Shown piece by piece: positions 44,891 to 57,239 of a stretch of 64,000 nt of DNA. Below the pieces are notes generated by a model. It was not told the DNA's origin, searched no databases, and saw only the letters and a list, made by a program, of their open reading frames with translations. The position numbers and the translations under genes were made by a program. The stretch is from Trifolium pratense (Eukaryota; Streptophyta; Magnoliopsida; Fabales; Fabaceae): positions 50,273,726 through 50,337,725 of the forward strand of contig NC_060063.1 of assembly GCF_020283565.1 (NCBI RefSeq), read 5' to 3'. Each line of letters begins with the position of its first letter. Within the stretch, counting starts at the first letter, position 1.

Positions 44891-47800
44891 TGTAACACCC
44901 CATTTTTCAAAGCATAAAAAGGGGTTTTTTTTTTTTTTTAAAACAACACGCTTAAATAAAATGGCGCGCGTGAACGCCCGCAGCTATCTCGGCAATTCGT
45001 CATTCAATAGAAAATAAATATAACATCAACACATTATATTACAGGGCTTCCTCGAAGCAAAGTGTGTACCTGAATAATTTACATACGACGGATACATTTA
45101 GTTCATCAACCAAAAGATACAAGTTATGAACCGAATATATCACAAGGCCAAAAGGCACTAAACATGTCTGAGTATAAATGTATAAGACATACAGTCATCC
45201 AAAATACAAACTAGGCCCTAAGCCTAACCAAAAGTGTAGCCTAAAAAGCGCTACTCTCTACACTCCGGGATAGTCCACGAAGTCCTCGCCGTCCACACGA
45301 CCTACGGTCTCAGATGGCGCTCCATCGTCTGGGGGTGGGAGGAGCCCGCGATATGGCATGCAAAATAAGGGTCACCAACTGGAAACAAGAAATACAAATA
45401 CCAAATACCAAATAGAAAGCGGCTAAACACTTATCATTTTCCTCAACACATGCATAATAAATAAAATGCGCACATAGCCTAATGCAAACCTCTAATGAAT
45501 GAGTGTGGCACCCCGTCACAGGATCGCCACGGTAACACCCCGTCACAGGATCGTTACATGCATGATTTCCGGAAATATTCTCTCAAAAAAAGGAGAGTCG
45601 TAGGTTTCTAGCAACACCCCGTCACAGGATCGTTACCTCTACTATCATCAACACAATCTCAAGGATTAGAGTGGACACCCCGTCACAGGATCGTCACACT
45701 CCGTGACACCCCGTCACAGGATCGTCACGTATTGGGACTCAATAAAGATCCCGAAGGATTAAGGTGGACACCCCGTCACAGGATCGTCACACCCCGCGGC
45801 CCACTCGCGCGGCCACGTACTATGAGTGCATGAGCATACGATACCCCTATCTATGCCATTTCAACACATTACATATATTCCAAACCAAATTATATGTAAT
45901 AAAGCACAACTAGCAAAACAACCAAGCACAACAACAAGCAACCAAGCACAACAAGAAAGCATACCCTAATGCTATCGACGGAATTTAAATACGGAAATAA
46001 AAACGGTGCCCTTACCTCGGCAATGCTTCCAACCAAAACCACAATGTTTCACACTATCTACCGTTTCGCGTTTCCTAAAAATAACGAGCGGACAATGAAT
46101 AAGTTTCTCCCAAATTATCTTATCGAAACTAAACCTATCTACAAAGGTCTAGAGGTGTCTAAGGCACTTCCTAACACTCTCGGATATTATTTCCGAGTCC
46201 TCCCCATAGTGATTAAAAATTCCCGAAGTTAAATACACTATTTTTCACAAAACAAACACATTTTCGACAAAATAGTTTTCAAACTAAAATGACCATAACT
46301 AATTCAACTCTTGTCCACTCGAGACGAACCATACGCCAAACTCTTCGTCTCGAAAAGACGGATCAAATGGTTAAGTTTTGAGGGAACTGAAACAATTTTA
46401 AATGGACGAAAATGCCCCTGCACAGTTCGTCCAGAATTGAGAAATCGAGGCATTCTCCCACAAATTTTCATTTTCAAAGCATACCATTGCTCTCTATGGT
46501 TTTAAACTTCAAAGGACACTTTCATACACTACCAAAACACTTGAAAACAACCTAAAAATTTTACGAAAACATCTCGACAAAATAATCGAGTTTTTCTTGC
46601 GTCGCAAGTTTCAAGTTTTTCTTTCCAAATACAATCCTATAATCAAACTTTGACCCACCTATGATCATTTCATGAAAGCATGCTCATTTTTCACAAAATT
46701 GTGGACTTAGAAAAATTTCACAATTTTTTCCCCCCCACACAAGCTCTAGGTTCTGCCCTTGAAAAACAAAGTGGCCCTTCCGCTCAAAATTTTTCGCTTC
46801 CGAGGGCATGGTAATATCCCATAATACCCCCGAGTTACTAATCCAAGCCCCAAAAAATTTTCCGGGCAAAGCCTCAAATTTCGAAAATTCAATTTTTGGT
46901 TCTTTAACACACAAACAACACTAAAACCATTTTTTTCCCAAAAATTTTTGCATGGTAATTCGCCCTAGGCCACCATTGTGCCTCCCTCAAAGCCCTAACA
47001 ACTTTTGAAAACTCCTCCTCACTTTTCAAAATTTCTCATGACCAAAAGTTTTGAAAAGTGTAAACCACACCCAAAATTTTTCCAATACTAATACCTAGCA
47101 TGCATCTATGAGTCCACAAGTCTTTGAAATTGATCAACCAAATCATTTTGAGGGCCAAAACAAGAATTTCTAAAAATTTGTTCAAAAAATCCTCAAGAAC
47201 ACACTCAAAATTATTTTTCCTTGTTTCACAAAATTAAAGTCATTTTCTAACATCCATTTCACTACAATGCTCATAAACAACACCAAAAATAAAAGCACAA
47301 CACAAATTTTCAAAGTTATGAGCAATTCAAATCAATTTTTCAAACCCTAACAAAAGATTTCATGAAAGTTTTAATCACCATGAAAATCAACATGTGCCAA
47401 GCTTAAACAAGCTTAGTCTACCACTCATAACCATTTCTATGGAACCAAAACTAACCAAAGCTAAATTTCTAGAAAAGTTCTCTCAAGAACATAAACCCAA
47501 AAATTCTAGAATCTATGAATTTTAACCAAGCAAAAGAAAGGAGAAGACTAGTTACCTTAAGTGAAGTGATTCCCTTAGCAAGTCTAGGTTCCAAAGAGCT
47601 TGAAAAGGAAGGATTTGATGATGAAATGAGTTTTTCAATGGAGATAGTGTGAGTGAGAGAGAGCAGCCGAGTGAGTGAGAGAGGAAGGAGTGTTTTGTGA
47701 ATTTTTCTTAAGTGCACAAGTGCCATAAAAGTCCCCTATGACTTTGGTCTTGCTAACTCTTGACCATTGGATCAAAAGCAAAGTCTCTAGATCAAATCCT

Positions 47801-48346
47801 AGCCATTCATTCCACTTTCATAAATATCTAGATATTTCCTTTTCACGCCCCACAGCTCTCGCGCGCCGCGACGAACAAAACTCATAAAAACAGAAAACTT
47901 ACGGAACGAAAGTCCGTCTTAAAATATTTCCAAAACTTATCGCCAAATCTTTTTCCGCGATTGTAATTTTCTTCCACACTCTTGAAAATTATTCTCAGGA
48001 CATATCCTAACTCGCGCAGATATATAAAACTTCCATCTAAAATTTTACTGAATTTCGAAACCGTAAAATTTTACAACAGCGGGTAAAATCCTCACTCGTT
48101 TTTCCAAAAGCGAGAAAAATCTAAAACTCGTCATTCTGAATTTACAAAAACCTTCTCATTCATAAAAGAGGATTACAGCCCAAAAGTCTGTGCCTTTCCA
48201 GCGCACGAGCACAAAACAGACTCCATTTCAGCAAAAATCCCATTTTTGCGACGATACTCACTAAAATACTTAACCAAAAACCCTAAAACCTCTTAGCCAT
48301 TATTTATTCCCTCACACAAAAGTACTGTGGAATTACGGGTCTTACA
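44891..48346 (-). repeat. 3' LTR of LARD-like element
   Basis: Runs from TGTAACACCCC to GGGTCTTACA on the plus strand. Open frames inside (e.g. 45969-46232, 46684-46914, 47469-47726) are repeated in the other LTR by copying and are not evidence of genes. Carries a palindromic array at 45505-45790. Confidence 0.92.
45505..45790. repeat. Array of six hairpin units with co-varying arms
   Basis: Six copies of the core ACCCCGTCACAGGATC, irregularly spaced. The five bases on each side are complementary in several different ways: GTGGC/GCCAC, GTAAC/GTTAC and GTGAC/GTCAC are perfect; GCAAC/GTTAC and two TGGAC/GTCAC copies are imperfect. The same array is at 52723-53008 in the other LTR. Confidence 0.85.
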
Positions 48347-51300
48347 TTACTACCCACCAAAAAGAAGTTTCGTCCTCGAAACTAAGCAGGAGTGATAGCT
48401 CAACCATTTATTACTAACACCACACAAAGAGTTCACCATTCCAAATTACTTTTACCACCAGTCCACGAACCTAGGTCAACACATTCTGCTTCCAAGGTCA
48501 CATTTTTCCGTCTCCGCTTCATAGCCTATTCCATTAGGTTCACGCGAAGTGGTGACCGACTGTCCTCCAAAGAATTTCCAAAAACTCTATGCACTACTAA
48601 AGGTGGCAAAACTAGTCTATTTCAGTCAACACGATTCCGTCTACTATTAACAAGAGATTAAGAGTGATCAGTCCCTCAATTTGTCAATAGATAGCCGACA
48701 ACCATGATGGTGACATAGACCATCTTTACCAAACTACAATAGCGCTCTCCGTCACTTGTGCTCAAAATCATCTGAGCCACAAAGGTTCAACAATTCCTTC
48801 GTGGTTTACCAAACCTTTCCTCAATTTCTTACTACCTCGATCTCGCTGACGAGACACAATCTCCCCAAAACATAAACACTCCAAAAGAAATTATCATCTC
48901 CGTAGAATCTTACAACTTTACCAATGTCCGTAAATCCTTAAATTTTCTTAATCTCATAACTTCGCCTAACCGTTCGTTCATTCACGGATCTCATTCCAAT
49001 CTCATTCTTAATAATATCATCCCAACATCCGGTTGGTGATTACAACTCCCACGTTTCCTGGGCACTTGCGAACTATACCGTCTATGTCTCTTGGATTTTC
49101 TTTATCCAAATCTCAAGCAACTTTTCCTTTTAAACAAATCTCCGCTTTCCACAATTCAACCCCTTACGCGTCTGCAAATTTTTTTTTTCCCAACTGAACA
49201 CTTAGCTCACCCTTGCAGTCCTCAACACAAAACATTTCTCTTCGTTGACTACCACCGTTGGCACGCACCATCTTTTGTTAAATTCCCAAACCATTTTAAA
49301 ACTCCCTTGAGTTTCTTTCCTCTTACCACTAAATTCTCTTTTCCTCAAAAGAGTTTGTCACCCTCGACCTCTTTAATTGTTCCAACATCTTCCTTTTATC
49401 GTTAACATCCGATGTCCTTGATTTTCTCAACGTGCACTTTCCACCATGCTACGCCCATATTCATTAGAACGATTACTAACCTCCTTTTCATATTCGCATA
49501 CAACAATTTTACCGCCATGACATCCATTCATGTGGTGATTTCGAATCCTTAATACACACACAATCATAATTTTCCAAATTATGTGTGAGGTAGTCCTATT
49601 TGTGAATCCTCAATTAGCATGAACCACATCTCCATGTGTTTCTTCAGTACTCCTCATGAAAAAGTTTCTCCCAACGACTAACTTCCTCGCTCCATTCACT
49701 TGTCCTTTAATGTCACATCACTACTTAAACTTGTCTCGACGTCCAAATTCCGATGTGCAATTTTCCATTTAATAATTTAGTCGTTCGGATACCAACCGTA
49801 ACATTCTTTTCCAATTTAAACCTCTTTTCTCCATCGCTATTCTTTTGTGCTTTTATCTACATATACCAAGTTCCACTTTCATTGGCATACACTCCTCGTG
49901 TGATTCTTAACTCAACCTTAACTTCTTACGAGATACGTCAATGCAATCCTTCTTACTATTCCTTTTGACTCTGACAAATTAAACAATAAGGTTGCCAGCC
50001 TTTCCTTACAAACTCTAATTATTTCTTTTCACCTTCTTGCTAGCGCACAACCTCAATATTCCATCGCGACCACCACGCCGATGTTATAACTCTACCAAAA
50101 CTCCAAATTAGTCCTCCTCGACTCTCTAGAAATTCGCAACATCCGAGTTCAACAACCGCCTAGAGTTGGTTCCCAAACCACTATACCCAATTTTCGTTAA
50201 ATCCAACAACATCTTTAATTTGGCGTACCCGAACCAAAACTCTCTCGTTCTACATGAAATTACATCGTAACAAATATACTTTTTTCCGTTCGACCAATCC
50301 CAAATCGTCTTAACGATCTAAAGTTATAGTATTTTTTTCTAATACTATTTACCAACTTCACATATACGTTCTCGCTACTCATCCTGACACATCTACTTAA
50401 TCATAAAAGTCTTACTCACTTCTAGCCTTTTCTATGGTACAACCAACATGTTCCTCGAAATCGAACGCCCCAAAAATAATTAATCCTCCAAGCTCCTAGT
50501 AATTAGCTCTTTATGCATACTATCTCTAAACTTATCCTTAGAACGTCATTATGATTAACTTCCAAATTTACTTATCTTGCTCATCCATCTAGTGTCCGAC
50601 ACTTATCTCAAATCTTAATGCTCGTCTTTTTGAGACTAACCACCAAGCAAAAACCATACACTACATGACTTCCTTATAATGTTTGATTCCTAAATCAATC
50701 TCTTCGAATATAACCCTCAAGAACTTAAACACTAGTCATACTATCTAAATTCCTCCGTTACATCTTAACCTTCAACAAAAAGTCATTCCAACTATCACTC
50801 TCTTTGTCTTAGTATTCTCACTAATGAACCCCTTTTCTACCCACAACAAGACATTTCTTAGAAAATTTTCTAAAATTCTCGTCCATAACTTGAATTATTT
50901 AAAACTTGTCCACTTCATCCCCTATGATATCATACTCTCAAGGTGCTACTTGGTCCTTCAACCCTCTTGGTCGATTGAAATTGTTAACTTAAATGTCCAT
51001 TCATACCGGCCCTCTACTCACTTATGGTCTAATCCCGTCAAACCACTTGAGAAATTTAATTTCTCTTACATTTTACCCCCCAAAACTAACAATTCTAACT
51101 TACACATCTACAATTCTATAGGCATTTCCATACTATATACCTCTTGTATCTCTTAACATCGACATAAAACTTACTTTTCATGGTTGGACTACTCGTTCTT
51201 TACCTAGCAATCCCTCCAAATTCACCCTTGTTCCAACAATTAATCAACTATATTCTTGTCTCACCTCGACATCTATACTTACTATCTCCTGAACTACGTA

Positions 51301-52111
51301 TAGATTGTCACTTACCAACGTGATACTTGGCCTCCTACCTTTAATTATCACGAGATTTTACCCTTAATACTCACATTTCAAAATCCTAACATATCTTAAA
51401 CACTCAACTTAACCCTTAAGGTACTCACCCTTCATATAATCGTCGCCTAACCACACTAGGTTCACTCACTCTTGATGCGCCACACCCATTAATTCCAACA
51501 TGACTCGCCCCGAGGATTATCCAATCATCGAAATTAATTCCAATTGACCTCGTTGTCTGCTCCAACATTCCACAACGGTCGCACCTCCTTGACAACTAAA
51601 CGACTTCATCAAGTCTCGTCCCGAACTCATCGTAGAAGACATCCAATATTTTCTTAAAAGGTCCCCCTAAATAATTCCGTACTTGCAATCCTTTACAAGA
51701 ACGACGTCCACTCGTCCACACTCAACATCTTCGAGTGACCACGTCCAATGCACTTCTAATCAATAATCTAACTTCCAAGAATCCCTTGCATTTCTTATTC
51801 TCCTCAAATCCATCCTCCTCGGACCGCTGCCTCTGAGAAAATTCGGAGACACTCGTCGACCCAGTTCGACCAAAGCTCTAGGGGCTAACTGTCCTACTAA
51901 CTGAAGCACTATAGGGAACATTGTTTCGGTTGAGAAACAATCAATTACCTAAGCATTTAACCCATGCTTGACTCAAGACAACAAACACATAAGAACCCAA
52001 GCACTTATGCTCACTAAACCCGACCCTAACTCTAATATGACTGACCTCAGACTGTTAACTCAAGTACACACTTTCCCTTTGAAGATCTAATGCCGAGCTC
52101 TGATACCAAAA
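48347..52111 (-). other. Non-coding interior of LARD-like element
   Basis: No open frame above about 110 codons on either strand and no retroviral motif. The plus strand is pyrimidine-rich throughout (purine-rich in element sense). Minus-sense GAGGACGAAACTTC near 48365-48378 resembles the end of Tekay-type internal regions and leads to the polypurine tract beside the LTR. Confidence 0.7.
52097..52108 (-). other. Primer-binding site of LARD-like element
   Basis: Minus-strand TGGTATCAGAGC, complementary to initiator Met tRNA by family knowledge, three bases from the 5' LTR. Confidence 0.88.
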
Positions 52112-55100
52112 TGTAACACCCCATTTTTCAAAGCATAAAAAGGGGTTTTTTTTTTTTAAAACAACACGCTTAAATAAAATGGCGCGCGTGAACGCCCGCA
52201 GCTATCTCGGCAATTCGTCATTCAATAGAAAATAAATATAACATCAACACATTATATTACAGGGCTTCCTCGAAGCAAAGTGTGTACCTGAATAATTTAC
52301 ATACGGCGGATACATTTAGTTCATCAACCAAAAGATACAAGTTATGAACCAAATATATCACAAGGCCAAAAGGCACTAAACATGTCTGAGTATAAATGTA
52401 TAAGACATACAGTCATCCAAAATACAAACTAGGCCCTAAGCCTAACCAAAAGTGTAGCCTAAAAAGCGCTACTTTCTACACTCCGGGATAGTCCACGAAG
52501 TCCTCGCCGTCCACACGACCTACGGTCTCAGATGGCGCTCCATCGTCTGGGGGTGGGAGGAGCCCGCGATATGGCATGCAAAATAAGGGTCACCAACTGG
52601 AAACAAGAAATACAAATACCAAGTACCAAATAGAAAGCGGCTAAACACTTATCATTTTCCTCAACACATGCATAATAAATAAAATGCGCACATAGCCTAA
52701 TGCAAACCTCTAATGAATGAGTGTGGCACCCCGTCACAGGATCGCCACGGTAACACCCCGTCACAGGATCGTTACATGCATGATTTCCGGAAATATTCTC
52801 TCAAAAAAAGGAGAGTCGTAGGTTTCTAGCAACACCCCGTCACAGGATCGTTACCTCTACTATCATCAACACAATCTCAAGGATTAGAGTGGACACCCCG
52901 TCACAGGATCGTCACACTCCGTGACACCCCGTCACAGGATCGTCACGTATTGGGACTCAATAAAGATCCCGAAGGATTAAGGTGGACACCCCGTCACAGG
53001 ATCGTCACACCCCGCGGCCCACTCGCGCGGCCACGTACTATGAGTGCATGAGCATACGATACCCCTATCTATGCCATTTCAACACATTACATATATTCCA
53101 AACCAAATTATATGTAATAAAGCACAACTAGCAAAACAACCAAGCACAACAACAAGCAACCAAGCACAACAACAAGCAACCAAGCACAACAAGAAAGCAT
53201 ACCCTAATGCTATCGACGGAATTTAAATACGGAAATAAAAACGGTGCCCTTACCTCGGCAATGCTTCCAACCAAAACCACAATGTTTCACACTATCTACC
53301 GTTTCGCGTTTCCTAAAAATAACGAGCGGACAATGAATAAGTTTCTCCCAAATTATCTTATCGAAACTAAACCTATCTACAAAGGTCTAGAGGTGTCTAA
53401 GGCACTTCCTAACACTCTCGGATATTATTTCCGAGTCCTCCCCATAGTGATTAAAAATTCCCGAAGTTAAATACACTATTTTTCACAAAACAAACACATT
53501 TTCGACAAAATAGTTTTCAAACTAAAATGACCATAACTAATTCAACTCTTGTCCACTCGAGACGAACCATACGCCAAACTCTTCGTCTCGAAAAGACGGA
53601 TCAAATGGTTAAGTTTTGAGGGAACTGAAACAATTTTAAATGGACGAAAATGCCCCTGCACAGTTCGTCCAGAATTGAGAAATCGAGGCATTCTCCCACA
53701 AATTTTCATTTTCAAAGCATACCATTGCTCTCTATGGTTTTAAACTTCAAAGGACACTTTCATACACTACCAAAACACTTGAAAACAACCTAAAAATTTT
53801 ACGAAAACATCTCGACAAAATAATCGAGTTTTTCTTGCGTCGCAAGTTTCAAGTTTTTCTTTCCAAATACAATCCTATAATCAAACTTTGACCCACCTAT
53901 GATCATTTCATGAAAGCATGCTCATTTTTCACAAAATTGTGGACTTAGAAAAATTTCACAATTTTTTCCCCCCCACACAAGCTCTAGGTTCTGCCCTTGA
54001 AAAACAAAGTGGCCCTTCCGCTCAAAATTTTTCGCTTCCGAGGGCATGGTAATATCCCATAATACCCCCGAGTTACTAATCCAAGCCCCAAAAAATTTTC
54101 CGGGCAAAGCCTCAAATTTCGAAAATTCAATTTTTGGTTCTTTAACACACAAACAACACTAAAACCATTTTTTTCCCAAAAATTTTTGCATGGTAATTCG
54201 CCCTAGGCCACCATTGTGCCTCCCTCAAAGCCCTAACAACTTTTGAAAACTCCTCCTCACTTTTCAAAATTTCTCATGACCAAAAGTTTTGAAAAGTGTA
54301 AACCACACCCAAAATTTTTCCAATACTAATACCTAGCATGCATCTATGAGTCCACAAGTCTTTGAAATTGATCAACCAAATCATTTTGAGGGCCAAAACA
54401 AGAATTTCTAAAAATTTGTTCATAAAATCCTCAAGAACACACTCAAAATTATTTTTCCTTGTTTCACAAAATTAAAGCCATTTTCTAACATCCATTTCAC
54501 TACAATGCTCATAAACAACACCAAAAATAAAAGCACAACACAAATTTTCAAAGTTATGAGCAATTCAAATCAATTTTTCAAACCCTAACAAAAGATTTCA
54601 TGAAAGTTTTAATCACCATGGAAATCAACATGTGCCAAGCTTAAACAAGCTTAGTCTACCACTCATAACCATTTCTATGGAACCAAAACTAACCAAAGCT
54701 AAATTTCTAGAAAAGTTCTCTCAAGAACATAAACCCAAAAATTCTAGAATCTATGAATTTTAACCAAGCAAAAGAAAGGAGAAGACTAGTTACCTTAAGT
54801 GAAGTGATTCCCTTAGCAAGTCTAGGTTCCAAAGAGCTTGAAAAGGAAGGATTTGATGATGAAATGAGTTTTTCAATGGAGATAGTGTGAGTGAGAGAGA
54901 GCAGCCGAGTGAGTGAGAGAGGAAGGAGTGTTTTGTGAATTTTTCTTAAGTGCACAAGTGCCATAAAAGTCCCCTATGACTTTGGTCTTGCTAACTCTTG
55001 ACCATTGGATCAAAAGCAAAGTCTCTAGATCAAATCCTAGCCATTCATTCCACTTTCATAAATATCTAGATATTTCCTTTTCACGCCCCACAGCTCTCGC

Positions 55101-55584
55101 GCGCCGCGACGAACAAAACTCATAAAAACAGAAAACTTACGGAACGAAAGTCCGTCTTAAAATATTTCCAAAACTTATCGCCAAATCTTTTTCCGCGATT
55201 GTAATTTTCTTCCACACTCTTGAAAATTATTCTCAGGACATATCCTAACTCGCGCAGATATATAAAACTTCCATCTAAAATTTTACTGAATTTCGAAACC
55301 GTAAAATTTTACAACAGCGGGTAAAATCCTCACTCGTTTTTCCAAAAGCGAGAAAAATCTAAAACTCGTCATTCTGAATTTACAAAAACCTTCTCATTCA
55401 TAAAAGAGGATTACAGCCCAAAAGTCTGTGCCTTTCCAGCGCACGAGCACAAAACAGACTCCATTTCAGCAAAAATCCCATTTTTGCGACGATACTCACT
55501 AAAATACTTAACCAAAAACCCTAAAACCTCTTAGCCATTATTTATTCCCTCACACAAAAGTACTGTGGAATTACGGGTCTTACA
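52112..55584 (-). repeat. 5' LTR of LARD-like element
   Basis: Near-identical to the 3' LTR. It has one additional 20-bp unit of a CAAGCACAACAACAAGCAAC repeat (about 53141-53190) and a shorter poly-T. Confidence 0.92.
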
Positions 55585-55589
55585 TAACA

Positions 55590-57239
55590 CAAAGCATGAG
55601 AGTTAGATCACATAATCAAAATACAAGTGCAAGTAAAAGAGTACTTAAACACTTCTTCAATAATCATGCATATATCATACATTCATACATATTCATCAAC
55701 AATCTACCATTCAATTATAAGTACATAAACACAAATAATCGAATACTCACACAATCAATTATCAATTATCCAAGTATGTGTCACATATCACTTATCACGT
55801 AAATGTACACATAACCTAATGCATTCTAATGCTTCAACTTCATGCAATGTCACCCTAGACATATCTAATGCATGTGGTACCATCTTCTTTATTAGAGTAT
55901 CTCACCTCTAATATCCTTCTTTATCGGATAAATATAATCCGATATACTTCTTTATTGGAATATCCAATATCCTATTTAATTCATGAATGCATGTATATGT
56001 TTTTCATGAATTCACTCACAGTTATATAGCATAAAGCTCTTCATTTACTATGTGGAACACTATCCAACATACTTCATCATTAAGATTTAACAAAACCTTA
56101 ATATTCTTCATTTATACTTCATACATGATTAACAATCAATTAACGATTAGCAATGAGCATTATAAGCATCAACATGCATCAACAATCATGTAAGAATACC
56201 ATTAAACCATGTTACAAGTGCCTAATTACACTTACAAACATCAACAAAATTGCTGTCACAGAGGCCTTCGCTGAGCGAAGGCTCAGCGAGCCAAAGCGAA
56301 CAATGCTAGGAAGTCAATGACTCACGGCGAGCATCAGCGAACTATTCGCTGAGCGAAGGCTTAGCGAGCCAAAGCGAACCTCACCAGGGGATCAACTGCT
56401 CATGGCGAGCTGCAGCGAGCTGTGGCGAGCTGTTCGCCACACGTTCGCTGAGCGAAGGCCTAGCGAGTGTCTCCTGTCAGGACAGTTCAAAACTTGCGTT
56501 TTCTACACCAAATCACCCAAAAATCCCATTTTTCATGTTATAAATCCCAAAAGAGTTTGTATTTAAGCATAACAAACATGGATAAACACAACAAAATACA
56601 GTTCATTTCTCAGATCTACATCATAAACATCGAAAAAGTAAAGATTGACACTTTTTCATCAAAACTCTCAAGAACACAAAGTTCCTGAGTTTAATCTTTC
56701 ATAAAACTTGTTTTTAACCATTAAATCCGTTCATTAATCATGTTAAAAGCATGTTAAGCATATTAAGAACCTTAGGAACGATTTCCATCAAGAAAATCCG
56801 TTCTAAGCTAAAACGAAAATGGGGTGGAGGAAGTTCGGGTGAGGAGAAATCGACATTCTCCCCTTCCTCGGGTCACCCACGATTAAGGAACCTACTCTCA
56901 TACCTGGATTCGAAGAAAACACGACGAAGATCTTGAATCTCTAGCTCTTCTTCTTGCCCTAGCTCCTCAAGCTCTCCTCTCTTCTCTCAAGAACACAAGA
57001 ACAAAAGAGAATAATGAATTCTCTCTTCCCTCATGGCCATATGGGCGCCCCTCACACACACTCAAGGCCCATTGGGCCTCAAGCCCAATTGGCTTGGCCC
57101 AATAATACGTTAACTCACTCTACTCGCTTAATAACTAAAGTACTCGATAAATAACTCAAGTTATTAACTTAATTAAAATCCTACGTTAATAAAATATTTT
57201 AACGCATAAAATTAATAATTTGAAAATTACCTACGTTAC
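55590..57239 (-). repeat. Tekay-type 3' LTR, inner part
   Basis: Ends CCTACGTTACA next to the GGAGGGTAGAG polypurine tract (element sense) that follows pol. It contains GCGAAG/GCGAGC clusters with perfect palindromes, e.g. GCCTTCG-CTGAG-CGAAGGC at 56264-56282. The same palindrome core recurs near 56345 and 56443. Confidence 0.75.

Larger units (their letters stand above)
44891..55584 (-). mobile_element. LARD-like non-coding LTR retrotransposon
   Basis: 10.7 kb with perfect 5-bp target duplications TAACA (44886-44890 and 55585-55589). LTRs are unusually long (3456 and 3473 bp) and, by my reading, differ by about seven substitutions, a poly-T length change and one 20-bp tandem-repeat unit, so the insertion is very recent. 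The primer site is initiator-Met type. The 3.77-kb interior has no recognisable gag or pol and only short frames. Long LTRs with a non-coding interior define LARD-type elements. The end sequences resemble the Tekay lineage, which could supply proteins. It is inserted in the Tekay-type LTR. Confidence 0.9.

Noticed and set aside
45505..45790. CRISPR-like appearance of the repeated core
   Set aside because: Eukaryotic context, irregular spacing, arms that covary with the core and location inside an LTR exclude a CRISPR array.
45310..47726. Several frames repeated exactly about 7.2 kb to the right
   Set aside because: They sit in the two LTRs of the LARD-like element; the repetition is LTR duplication, not gene conservation.
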